Shown here: one piece after another, positions 1-5,327 of the stretch | How the letters are laid out: each line of letters begins with the position of its first letter | How positions within the stretch are numbered: position 1 is the first letter of the stretch | NCBI GenBank assembly: GCA_002305965.1 | Contig: DBRM01000052.1 | Span: 3,250 to 8,576 of the forward strand | Reading direction: 5' to 3' | DNA length: 5,327 bases | Source of the DNA: Syntrophomonas sp. UBA1368 | Lineage (GTDB): Bacteria; Bacillota; Syntrophomonadia; Syntrophomonadales; Syntrophomonadaceae | Notes under the pieces: model-generated | Databases searched by the model: none | What the model saw: only the letters and a program-made list of their open reading frames with translations | What the model was told of the DNA's origin: nothing | Translations under genes and position numbers: made by a program

Positions 1-240
1 CATTTGAATGAACCTGATCTGATGGTTACGGTACAGGGTTCGCCTTGTCTGGCAGATGCCATTCAGGGACTGAGTAACGCCCGTCTGGCGAATCCACCCC
101 GCTTTAAATTTGTACCCCACACTTTACAGCAAACTATTTGGCAGTCAGATAAGGGTACACTGACCCTGACCTGGCAGGGAAATCCGGATGTAATGGATGC
201 TGAGGATGAAGAGCTGCTTATTATCGATTTTGGCAAATGA
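1..240 (+). CDS. C-terminal fragment of an unidentified protein (5' end outside window)
   Basis: The reading frame is open from the first base and ends at a TGA at 238-240, so this is most simply the last 79 residues of a gene that starts upstream. A TTG at position 4 could be a start, but no ribosome binding site can be examined because the window begins there. I do not recognise the family. The visible part has one cysteine, a stretch of alternating hydrophobic and polar residues around TLTLTWQGNP that suggests beta-strands, and an acidic run (DAEDEE) followed by a hydrophobic LLIID near the C-terminus. There is no membrane segment. The next gene on the same strand starts 55 nt downstream with no obvious terminator between, so the two may be co-transcribed. 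Codon use looks like that of the neighbours, which supports a real gene, but the function cannot be given. Confidence 0.6.
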   Translation, partial: HLNEPDLMVTVQGSPCLADAIQGLSNARLANPPRFKFVPHTLQQTIWQSDKGTLTLTWQGNPDVMDAEDEELLIIDFGK

Positions 241-295
241 GCAATGGCTTCATTGGGGAAAGGCAGCGGCAATATTTAAAAATGAGGTGTAACCG

Positions 296-547
296 ATGAT
301 ATCCAAAGAAATGATTGAACGCATCAATGAACTGGCACGCAAGAAAAAAAGCCAGGGACTGACGGCGGAAGAACTGAAGGAACAGCAGAAATTGTACAAG
401 ATTTATCTGGCTTCCGTAAAAGAGCAGACTGCTGCTCAGCTTAAGGCTTCCGGCATCCACAAAAAAGGCGAGCCCCATGTGTGCCATGATGGCTGTTGTG
501 GAGAACACGGGCACCATCACGGTCCGGGAACCAAACATATACATTAA
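296..547 (+). CDS. DUF896 / YnzC-like small protein with a His/Cys-rich C-terminal tail
   Basis: This 83-residue protein has an ATG start preceded by GAGGTG (284-289) at 6 nt spacing. Residues 1-50 match the DUF896 (UPF0291) family, of which B. subtilis YnzC is the known example. They begin MISKEMIERINELARKKK and continue with GLTAEELKEQQKLYKIYL, giving the family's two-helix hairpin with the conserved INELA and EQQKLR/Y-type motifs. The family is small, cytosolic and of unclear role; YnzC has been linked to the SOS-response operon in Bacillus. The tail is odd. Residues 55-83 carry nine histidines (55, 61, 64, 71, 73, 74, 75, 81, 83) and three cysteines (63, 67, 68), including HVCHDGCC and HGHHHG. 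YnzC ends instead in a charged segment with almost no such residues. The tail looks able to bind a transition metal (Ni, Zn, Cu or Co), which is inference. The gene may be co-transcribed with the fragment upstream and is followed by the hairpin at 606-629. Confidence 0.85.
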   Translation: MISKEMIERINELARKKKSQGLTAEELKEQQKLYKIYLASVKEQTAAQLKASGIHKKGEPHVCHDGCCGEHGHHHGPGTKHIH

Positions 548-605
548 AAAATCCCAGACCGTCAAAAAAATGCTGGCAGGGTGCCGACTTTATTTACACA
601 CTGAA

Positions 606-629
606 GAAGCCTCCTTGCAAGGAGGCTTC
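606..629. terminator. Perfect hairpin between convergent genes, probable bidirectional terminator
   Basis: GAAGCCTCC (606-614) and GGAGGCTTC (621-629) are exact inverted repeats around TTGCAA, which is itself a palindrome, so the whole 24 bases are self-complementary. The hairpin lies between the stop of the DUF896 gene (547, +) and the stop of the molbindin gene (656, -). It could therefore serve both transcripts. Neither side has a classical uninterrupted U-tract: the plus strand continues CCATAATACATTTTG, and the minus strand continues TTCAGTGTGTAAATAAAG. Termination strength is therefore uncertain, although stem and position are typical. Confidence 0.7.
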
Positions 630-655
630 CCATAATACATTTTGATTTGTGTATG

Positions 656-859
656 TTATTTTACCAGTACCACATTGACGGCTTTTACCAGTGCTGTTAC
701 TTTATTTCCTACTTTAAATCCGGCATCAGCAAGTGAATCCAGAGTCATGACCGATGTTACCTCATGGTCACCGGCTTTTACGATTACTTCTGCCATTACC
801 GTACCTTTTTTGATTTCGATGATTTCCCCGGCGAATTGGTTCCGTACTCCAGCTTTCAT
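656..859 (-). CDS. mop: Molbindin: single-Mop-domain molybdate-binding protein
   Basis: This is a 67-residue protein consisting of one Mop (molybdopterin-binding-like) domain, the usual length for clostridial molbindins such as MopI-III of Clostridium pasteurianum. The signature is clear: ARNQF-like start (GVRNQFAGEIIEIKKG), then VMAEVIV, then TSVMTLDSL, then GNKVTALVKAVNVVL at the end. Molbindins assemble as hexamers that hold molybdate or tungstate oxyanions at subunit interfaces, and are thought to store or buffer the anion in the cytosol for Mo/W cofactor synthesis. I chose the ATG at 859-857 because AAAGGAGG lies 7 nt upstream of it. A longer reading from 892 would translate through that ribosome binding site and add 11 residues that do not match the family. 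The gene is convergent with the DUF896 gene and divergent from the DUF4153 gene. No molybdate transporter or Mo enzyme lies beside it in this window. Confidence 0.93.
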   Translation of the reverse strand: MKAGVRNQFAGEIIEIKKGTVMAEVIVKAGDHEVTSVMTLDSLADAGFKVGNKVTALVKAVNVVLVK

Positions 860-866
860 GATTTTG

Positions 867-874
867 CCTCCTTT
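867..874 (-). promoter_or_regulatory. Ribosome binding site fixing the molbindin start
   Basis: On the minus strand the sequence reads AAAGGAGG followed by 7 nt (CAAAATC) and ATG at 859. It is a near-perfect Shine-Dalgarno sequence and selects the ATG at 859 over the in-frame start at 892. Confidence 0.85.
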
Positions 875-1038
875 ATGATTTAATACCAACACTCATTGAT
901 TTCAGTATAATCTATTATTACCTTAATTTGCATATTTAATATAACAATTTTTATAAACTATAAGATTATGCTATAGAACATTTATTAGTGAATAATTTTC
1001 CGGGTTGCATGTTTAGTAACGATTCATTCATGATAGCT

Positions 1039-1067
1039 TTGGCATATTTTTACGTAGAGTTTATTAT
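1039..1067 (+). promoter_or_regulatory. Predicted sigma-70/SigA-type promoter of the DUF4153 gene
   Basis: TTGGCA (1039-1044) and TATTAT (1062-1067) are separated by exactly 17 nt. Each box is one mismatch from the vegetative consensus. Transcription would begin near 1074, giving a leader of about 40 nt before the TTG start at 1115. The spacer from 860 to 1114 is otherwise strongly AT-rich. I see no riboswitch-like structure in it and no clear operator. Short AT palindromes are present but expected by chance. This is a prediction from sequence only. Confidence 0.6.
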
Positions 1068-1100
1068 TAAGATAAAAGAGGATAAATGAATCAGATTAGA

Positions 1101-1108
1101 GGGAGGAG
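1101..1108 (+). promoter_or_regulatory. Ribosome binding site supporting a TTG start
   Basis: GGGAGGAG lies 6 nt upstream of the TTG at 1115-1117. This strong Shine-Dalgarno sequence is the main reason for accepting the uncommon TTG start of the DUF4153 protein. Confidence 0.8.
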
Positions 1109-1114
1109 ATCGTA

Positions 1115-2917
1115 TTGAAACGTCTGCTTAAAGTACTGGCGGGTCTCTGGCAGCGGGTCCTCATAACCATAGCCCGCTTTCCGCTGACCATCGTCAGCCT
1201 GATTTGTGCGGTCAGTCTGATCTTTTATATGATTGCTCATGACCAGGCAGGACAAAGCCCGGATATGATGGTGGAGAAACTGGCATATACCTTTTTGCTG
1301 GGCGCGTTTATAGGGGTTACGGCCCAGTTTTTGTGTGAACGATTCCCGGCTGTTGACAAGCGGCGCCTGTTGGTTTATCTGGTTTCCCTTCTGCTTACCG
1401 GAGGGTATTTCCTCATCCTGTATCCGGCGGCCGGCATCAGTTTTGATGTAACAATCCGTACTTTTGTGGCGGTATTTGCCATGTTCTGCGCTTTTATCTG
1501 GCTGCCTTCCTGGCGGGAAAAATTTGATTTCAATATCTCCGCCCTGATCCACTTGAAAGCGGCCTTTGTAGCCGTGCTTTATTCCGCTGTCCTCAGCATG
1601 GGCTGTGCTGCCATTATTGCCGGCATCGACGTCCTGCTGTTTAATATCAATCAGGATGCCTATGGCTATGTGATGACACTTATCTGGGTCTTTTTTGCCC
1701 CGGTTTATTACCTGTCTCTTTTGCCTCGTTTTAATTCAGAAGCAGAATCCGACCGGGAAGAAACAATAGAAGCCAGTCTCTATCCCAAATTTCTTGAAGT
1801 GCTGGTATCCTATATTGCCGTCCCTCTGATTGCGGTCTATACTCTGGTTTTTGCCGCCTATTTCATCAAGATCCTGGTGACCTTAAACTGGCCATCCGGT
1901 CAACTGGGAGGCATGGTACTAGCCTATGCAGCAGCCGGACTTATCATCTATATCCTGGCCAGTCCCATTGAAAACCGCTTTACTGTTGTTTATCGCCGGT
2001 TCTTTCCCATCTTTCTTATCCCGATCGTGATCATGCAGCTGATTTCAGTGGGGATCCGCCTGAATGCTTATGGTATTACAGAATCCCGCTACTATGTGGC
2101 AGGCTTCGGGGTGTTTTCCATTGTGTGTGCAGTTCTGCTGATCACCAAGCCGGTTAAAAGAAACGGTATGATAGCTGTTTTGGCAGCAATACTGGCGATT
2201 ATTTCTGTGATCCCGCCGGTGGATGCTTTTACAGTCTCCCGCAGCAGTCAGATCAGCCGGCTGGAAAACATGCTGACGGCAGAGGGGATGCTTACCGAGG
2301 GGAAAATCAAGGCCAACGCTGATGCTCCTGAAGAATTGAAGGTGGAAGTTACCAATATTCTGGAATATCTGAACAGCCGCGATTATATAAAATATGTGAC
2401 CTGGCTGCCCCAGAATTTTAACCCCTATGAAAAAATGAAGAGTACTTTTGGCTTTGAGCCGACTTATCCCTGGGTCACTGGGGAGGAGAACCAGGATTAC
2501 TTTTTCCTGAGCAGCGATATGCAAAAGCCATATATCATCAGCGGCTACGATATTGCCTATGACAGTTATTCAGACCGATGGGCGGCGAACAAGACCGAAC
2601 ATGATTTCATCGTTGACGGGAAGCCCTATAAGCTTATTTTTGACCGTGTCTCCAGGATGGATCTGCAGATAAAGATCACAGACGCGGCGGGACAGGAATT
2701 AGTGGGTACCGGATTATATGAATTTGTCAAATCCCTTCCGCTTCATGCCAGCCCCGGCAAGCAAGGAAATATCGCGGTTGAGAAAATGAGCCTGGAGGCA
2801 GAAAACAACGGTTATAAACTGCGGGTCATGCTGCAGAATGTCAATGGATATTTAGGCAGCGGTCAGGAGCAGGGGATCGACTATGATTTCATTGTGATGT
2901 TCGGTGTCCCCGAATAG
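1115..2917 (+). CDS. DUF4153 family polytopic membrane protein
   Basis: This 600-residue protein is read from a TTG with a strong ribosome binding site. Family resemblance is to DUF4153: an N-terminal ARFPLT segment, a mid-region with SLLPRF, VPLIAVYTLVFAAYFIKILV and WPSGQ, then IRLNAYGITESRYY, and the post-membrane stretch PPVDAFTVSRSSQISRLENML. By eye there are about 11 hydrophobic segments, near residues 22-42, 56-74, 84-103, 113-131, 146-175, 184-204, 231-254, 264-283, 297-314, 326-344 and 352-368. Basic residues cluster in the N-terminus (MKRLLK), CERFPAVDKRR, SWREKF, VVYRRF and TKPVKR. By the positive-inside rule this places the N-terminus inside and the hydrophilic C-terminal 230 residues outside the membrane. 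That C-terminal part (371-600) is rich in aromatic residues and predicted strands and contains no catalytic motif I recognise. The biochemical role of the family is unknown. The gene appears monocistronic, with its own promoter at 1039-1067 and the hairpin at 2949-2991 after it. Confidence 0.85.
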   Translation: MKRLLKVLAGLWQRVLITIARFPLTIVSLICAVSLIFYMIAHDQAGQSPDMMVEKLAYTFLLGAFIGVTAQFLCERFPAVDKRRLLVYLVSLLLTGGYFLILYPAAGISFDVTIRTFVAVFAMFCAFIWLPSWREKFDFNISALIHLKAAFVAVLYSAVLSMGCAAIIAGIDVLLFNINQDAYGYVMTLIWVFFAPVYYLSLLPRFNSEAESDREETIEASLYPKFLEVLVSYIAVPLIAVYTLVFAAYFIKILVTLNWPSGQLGGMVLAYAAAGLIIYILASPIENRFTVVYRRFFPIFLIPIVIMQLISVGIRLNAYGITESRYYVAGFGVFSIVCAVLLITKPVKRNGMIAVLAAILAIISVIPPVDAFTVSRSSQISRLENMLTAEGMLTEGKIKANADAPEELKVEVTNILEYLNSRDYIKYVTWLPQNFNPYEKMKSTFGFEPTYPWVTGEENQDYFFLSSDMQKPYIISGYDIAYDSYSDRWAANKTEHDFIVDGKPYKLIFDRVSRMDLQIKITDAAGQELVGTGLYEFVKSLPLHASPGKQGNIAVEKMSLEAENNGYKLRVMLQNVNGYLGSGQEQGIDYDFIVMFGVPE

Positions 2918-2948
2918 AAGCATCCGTAAACAAGAATATGTAAGAGAA

Positions 2949-2991
2949 AACAAGAGGCTGTCCCGCATTTATTTGGGAACAGCCTCTTGTT
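2949..2991. terminator. Strong hairpin between the DUF4153 gene and the hydrogenase operon, bidirectional terminator
   Basis: The arms AACAAGAGGCTGTCCC (2949-2964) and GGGAACAGCCTCTTGTT (2975-2991) pair along their whole length with one bulged base, around a 10-nt AT-rich loop. The hairpin sits in the 106-nt gap between the converging stops at 2917 (+) and 3024 (-). On the minus strand the stem runs into TTTTCTCTTAC, a good U-rich tail, so it most clearly ends the hydBA transcript. On the plus strand the tail after the stem is only CATGATATATATG, so termination of the DUF4153 transcript there is likely but weaker. Confidence 0.85.
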
Positions 2992-3023
2992 CATGATATA
3001 TATGAAAGCCCGGGTGGCTTCTA

Positions 3024-4751
3024 TTAAGGGTTTTTCTTTTTCAGACTATATTTGGTATGCAGCAGTTCATGGGCTCTGTGTCCCGGAGCTTCATGGAGAA
3101 AATCATCATAGAGAAGCTTGATCTCATGATTTTCATGGGATTTGCGCAGCTTTCGGCTTCGGTCTTCAGTATATATGTCATTCATACGCCGTGCCCGCTG
3201 TGTATTACTAAGGGTCAAAGGCTGACCGCCGCCGCCGATACAACCCCCCGGACAGGCCATGATTTCGATGAAATGATAAGGGGATGTCCCGGCCGCTGCT
3301 TGCTCCATCAGGACCCGGGCCTTGCTCAAAGTATGTGCGGCTGCCACCTTTACGATGGTACCATTCATATCCACTGTGGCCTCTTTGATCCCCTTCATGC
3401 CCCTGACCTCAACAAAGTCCAGTTTCTCAAGCGGTTTACCGGTCACCTTTTCGCAGACCGTCCGCAGGGCTGCTTCCATGACCCCGCCGCTGGCGCCAAA
3501 CAATACCGCTGAGCCGGTATATTCACTCATCCAGGGATCGAATTCAGTTTCAGGCAGGTTAAGAGGGTTTATTCCAGCCATCTTCAGCAAGCGGACAATT
3601 TCATGGGTGGTGAGCACCATATCCACGTCAGCATACTGGCTGTCGATCATTTCCGGGCGGACTGCTTCATATTTTTTGGCTGTACAGGGCATGATGGAAA
3701 CTGAAAATATTCTTTCCGGGTCAATCCCGGCTTTTTGCGCCCAGTAGGTTTTTACCAGGGCTCCAAACATTTGCTGCGGTGATTTACAGGTGGAAAGATG
3801 CTCCAGACTGCTGGGATAAAACACTTCGGCAAATCGCACCCAGGCCGGACAGCAGGATGTGAACATCGGCAGGGTGCCATGATGGTTGATTCTTTCCAGC
3901 AGTTCCTGCGCCTCTTCCATAATTGTCAGGTCGGCGGTGAAATTGGTATGCAGGATATGATCAAAACCCAGCATTTTAAGTGCACTGACCAATTGTCCCA
4001 TCAGCAGCTGGTCACCGGCAGCGCCAAATGCTTCAGCAATTGCCAGCCGAACTGCCGGTGCGATCTGGGTTACCACTACTTTGTCCGGATCAGTGATAGC
4101 ATCCAGCAGGTCATCGGTTTGTTCACGTACTGAGATGGCGCCCACCGGGCAGGCATGTATGCACTGGCCGCACATGACACAGGGGCTTTCGAAAAGATCC
4201 TGGCCGATGGAAGGAACCACCTGGGATTCAAAACCACGATGGGCCAGTCCCAGTGCACTTACGGTCTGGGTTTCGGTACAGCATTCGATGCAGCGCCCGC
4301 AAAGAATGCATTTGTTCGGGTCTCTCACAATGGAAGGACTGGAATGGTCCAGGGACAGCTCGGCGTTCTCCTGGGGAAAACGACTGAAACGCACATCGTA
4401 TTCCGAAGATATTTGCTGCAGTTCACAACTGCCCCCGCGGGCACAATGCAGACAGTCCTGGGGATGATGAGCCAGTATAAGTTCCAGGATCATCCGGCGG
4501 GCTTCCAGCACCCGTGATGCAGTGGTATTGATGACCATACCCTCTGTTATTTTGGTGGCACAAGCCGGCATCAGGTTTTTTTGACCCTCCACTTCCACTA
4601 CACAGATCCGGCAATTGGCTTTGACTTCCTGGTCAGGGTGGAAGCACAGAGTGGGGATCTTTATTCCAGCCGCTTCAGCAGCTTGTAATATAGAGGCACC
4701 TTCAGGCACGCCTATTTTAATGCCATTGATCATGACATTGGTTTCAGACAT
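3024..4751 (-). CDS. hydA: [FeFe]-hydrogenase catalytic subunit HydA (HndD-type), bifurcating group A3
   Basis: This subunit catalyses 2H+ + 2e- = H2 at the H-cluster in the cytosol. It has 575 residues from the ATG at 4751; C. pasteurianum CpI has 574. Domains in order are as follows. A [2Fe-2S] ferredoxin domain has Cys36, 47, 50 and 64. A His-Cys3 [4Fe-4S] site has His96, Cys100, 103 and 109. Two [4Fe-4S] sites follow, with Cys148/151/154/158 and Cys191/194/197/201. The H domain comes next, with motif L1 TSCCPAW (Cys301 ligand, Cys300 proton relay), L2 MPCTAKK (Cys356) and L3 MACPGGCIGGGGQP (Cys500, Cys504). The C-terminal 60 residues resemble the fused small-subunit tail. Residues matching the CpI proton path and H-cluster pocket (Glu280, Glu283, Ser320, Met354, Lys359) are present, so an active enzyme is expected. 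The gene follows hydB after 24 nt, indicating one operon and a HydABC/HndABCD complex that uses NAD(H) and ferredoxin. The alternative GTG start at 4760 would add three residues. Confidence 0.95.
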   Translation of the reverse strand: MSETNVMINGIKIGVPEGASILQAAEAAGIKIPTLCFHPDQEVKANCRICVVEVEGQKNLMPACATKITEGMVINTTASRVLEARRMILELILAHHPQDCLHCARGGSCELQQISSEYDVRFSRFPQENAELSLDHSSPSIVRDPNKCILCGRCIECCTETQTVSALGLAHRGFESQVVPSIGQDLFESPCVMCGQCIHACPVGAISVREQTDDLLDAITDPDKVVVTQIAPAVRLAIAEAFGAAGDQLLMGQLVSALKMLGFDHILHTNFTADLTIMEEAQELLERINHHGTLPMFTSCCPAWVRFAEVFYPSSLEHLSTCKSPQQMFGALVKTYWAQKAGIDPERIFSVSIMPCTAKKYEAVRPEMIDSQYADVDMVLTTHEIVRLLKMAGINPLNLPETEFDPWMSEYTGSAVLFGASGGVMEAALRTVCEKVTGKPLEKLDFVEVRGMKGIKEATVDMNGTIVKVAAAHTLSKARVLMEQAAAGTSPYHFIEIMACPGGCIGGGGQPLTLSNTQRARRMNDIYTEDRSRKLRKSHENHEIKLLYDDFLHEAPGHRAHELLHTKYSLKKKNP

Positions 4752-4757
4752 TTCTTT

Positions 4758-4766
4758 CACCTTCCT
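4758..4766 (-). promoter_or_regulatory. Ribosome binding site deciding the hydA start
   Basis: On the minus strand AGGAAGGTG lies 6 nt upstream of the ATG at 4751. The in-frame GTG at 4760-4758 is part of this site and has only a poorly spaced GAGG two bases before it. The ATG is therefore the better start. The site lies in the 24-nt gap after the hydB stop, as expected for translation from a shared message. Confidence 0.7.
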
Positions 4767-4775
4767 CTTTTTAGG

Positions 4776-5327
4776 CTAACCCCTGGAAATTGCGCCGAAT
4801 TTGCATTTTACCATACAGGCCTGGCATTTGATGCAGACTGCGGGATCAATGACATGGGGCTTTTTCCGCTCTCCTTTGATTGCACCTGTGGGACAGACAT
4901 CGACGCAGACCGTACAGCCTTTACATTTATCCGCATTGATGGTGATATCCAGCAGTTCGGTACAGACACCGGCATGACATTTCTTATCGTAAATATGGGC
5001 CTCGTATTCGGAACGAAAGTAGCGCAGGGTAGCCAGCACCGGATTGGGCGCGGATTGACCCAGGCCGCACAGGGAAGTGGTTTTGACCACCCGGCATAAA
5101 CTTTCCAATGTATCCAGATCCTGTGGAGTTCCCTTGCCGTCGCAAATCTTTTCCAAAATCTGCAGCATACGCATGGTGCCTTCCCTGCAGGGGGCACATT
5201 TTCCGCAGGATTCCTCCTGGGTGAAATGCAGAAAGTATCTGGCTACATCCACCATGCAGGTGTCCTCATCCATAACCACCAATCCACCTGAGCCCATCAT
5301 AGCCCCCAGCTGCAACAGGGAGTCATA
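4776..5327 (-). CDS. hydB: NAD-linked [FeFe]-hydrogenase subunit HydB (NuoF-like, HndC-type), C-terminal part only
   Basis: The frame is open to the end of the window, so the start and the N-terminal FMN/NADH-binding region lie outside; 183 residues and the TAG stop are seen. Numbering from the window edge, MGSGGLVVMD (11-20) is the end of the NuoF flavin fold. ESCGKCAPCREG (Cys41, 44, 47) plus CGLGQSAPNP (Cys87) form the [4Fe-4S] site equivalent to N3 of complex I. A linker with KCHAGVC (Cys117, Cys122) follows. A bacterial ferredoxin domain then carries two [4Fe-4S] motifs, CKGCTVCVDVCPTGAI and CIKCQACMVKCKFGAI. This extra 2[4Fe-4S] domain separates HydB/HndC subunits from ordinary complex I NuoF. 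In the complex the subunit binds NAD(H) and FMN and passes electrons to HydA, encoded 24 nt downstream. A NuoE-like hydC gene is expected upstream but is not visible here. Confidence 0.95.
   Translation of the reverse strand, partial: YDSLLQLGAMMGSGGLVVMDEDTCMVDVARYFLHFTQEESCGKCAPCREGTMRMLQILEKICDGKGTPQDLDTLESLCRVVKTTSLCGLGQSAPNPVLATLRYFRSEYEAHIYDKKCHAGVCTELLDITINADKCKGCTVCVDVCPTGAIKGERKKPHVIDPAVCIKCQACMVKCKFGAISRG

Noticed and set aside
575..595. Small GGCA/TGCC hairpin followed by GACTTTATTT as a terminator of the DUF896 gene
   Set aside because: The stem is only four base pairs with a three-base loop, and the hairpin at 606-629 is far stronger.
860..892. N-terminal extension of the molbindin from 892
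   Set aside because: The extension translates through the AAAGGAGG ribosome binding site and adds 11 residues foreign to the Mop family.
904..932. Possible minus-strand promoter for mop (TATACT at 909-904)
   Set aside because: The -10-like box is plausible, but the matching -35 position reads TGCAAA at 17 nt spacing, too weak to call.
928..947. TTG-N14-CAA partial palindrome in the AT-rich spacer, considered as a Rex or FNR-type operator
   Set aside because: The half-site spacing is wrong for Rex (TTG-N12-CAA) and for FNR, and only about half the positions are symmetric, which is common in AT-rich DNA.
958..976. CTATA-N9-TATAG inverted repeat, considered as a ModE-like molybdate operator upstream of mop
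   Set aside because: The arms are five bases in AT-rich sequence and do not match the known ModE box. It could arise by chance.
1091..2524. Minus-strand frames of about 153 and 159 codons inside the DUF4153 gene
   Set aside because: They are antisense to a well-supported membrane protein, show low-complexity composition and lack a plausible ribosome binding site.
3004..3021. Short GAAAGCC/GGCTTC hairpin just after the hydA stop
   Set aside because: Its stem is six pairs with a bulge and no U-tract follows. The hairpin at 2949-2991 explains termination better.
3057..4517. Several plus-strand open frames (up to about 150 codons) opposite hydA
   Set aside because: They overlap the strongly supported hydA in antisense, have no ribosome binding sites or recognisable domains, and contain residue patterns that simply mirror the Cys/Gly-rich hydrogenase codons.

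Overview
The window looks like chromosomal DNA from a strictly anaerobic, H2-metabolising member of the Firmicutes. The evidence is an [FeFe]-hydrogenase operon of the NAD-linked, bifurcating type, a clostridial-type molbindin, a DUF896/YnzC-like protein (a family typical of Firmicutes), strong AGGAGG-type ribosome binding sites, a TTG start, and moderate GC genes separated by AT-rich spacers. A Clostridia or Negativicutes (Sporomusa-like) host fits, but the sequence alone does not settle this.

Layout. Positions 1-240 (+) hold the C-terminal end of an unidentified protein. Positions 296-547 (+) encode a small DUF896/YnzC-like protein with an unusual His/Cys-rich tail. A perfectly palindromic hairpin (606-629) lies between it and a convergent molbindin gene (656-859, -), a 67-residue single-domain molybdate-binding protein. 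An AT-rich spacer (860-1114) separates the divergent molbindin and membrane-protein genes and contains a well-formed sigma-70-type promoter. Positions 1115-2917 (+) encode a 600-residue DUF4153 polytopic membrane protein. A second strong hairpin (2949-2991) separates it from the convergent hydrogenase operon. That operon runs on the minus strand: the C-terminal 183 residues of the NuoF-like subunit HydB (4776-5327, continuing beyond the window), then 24 nt, then the complete catalytic subunit HydA (3024-4751).

How the genes work together. HydB and HydA are the NADH/flavin-side and H-cluster subunits of a cytosolic HydABC/HndABCD-type hydrogenase (group A3). This enzyme couples NAD(H) and ferredoxin to H2 formation or uptake. 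All iron-sulfur and H-cluster ligands visible here are intact, and the gene for the small NuoE-like subunit is expected upstream, outside the window. The molbindin could buffer molybdate for Mo/W enzymes such as formate dehydrogenase, but no such enzyme is in view. The DUF4153 and DUF896 genes have no evident functional link to the hydrogenase. Each unit seems to be transcribed on its own, bounded by hairpins. I see no mobile element, CRISPR array or RNA gene, and no clear sign of a new multi-gene system. The least ordinary item is the metal-ligand-rich tail on the DUF896 protein.
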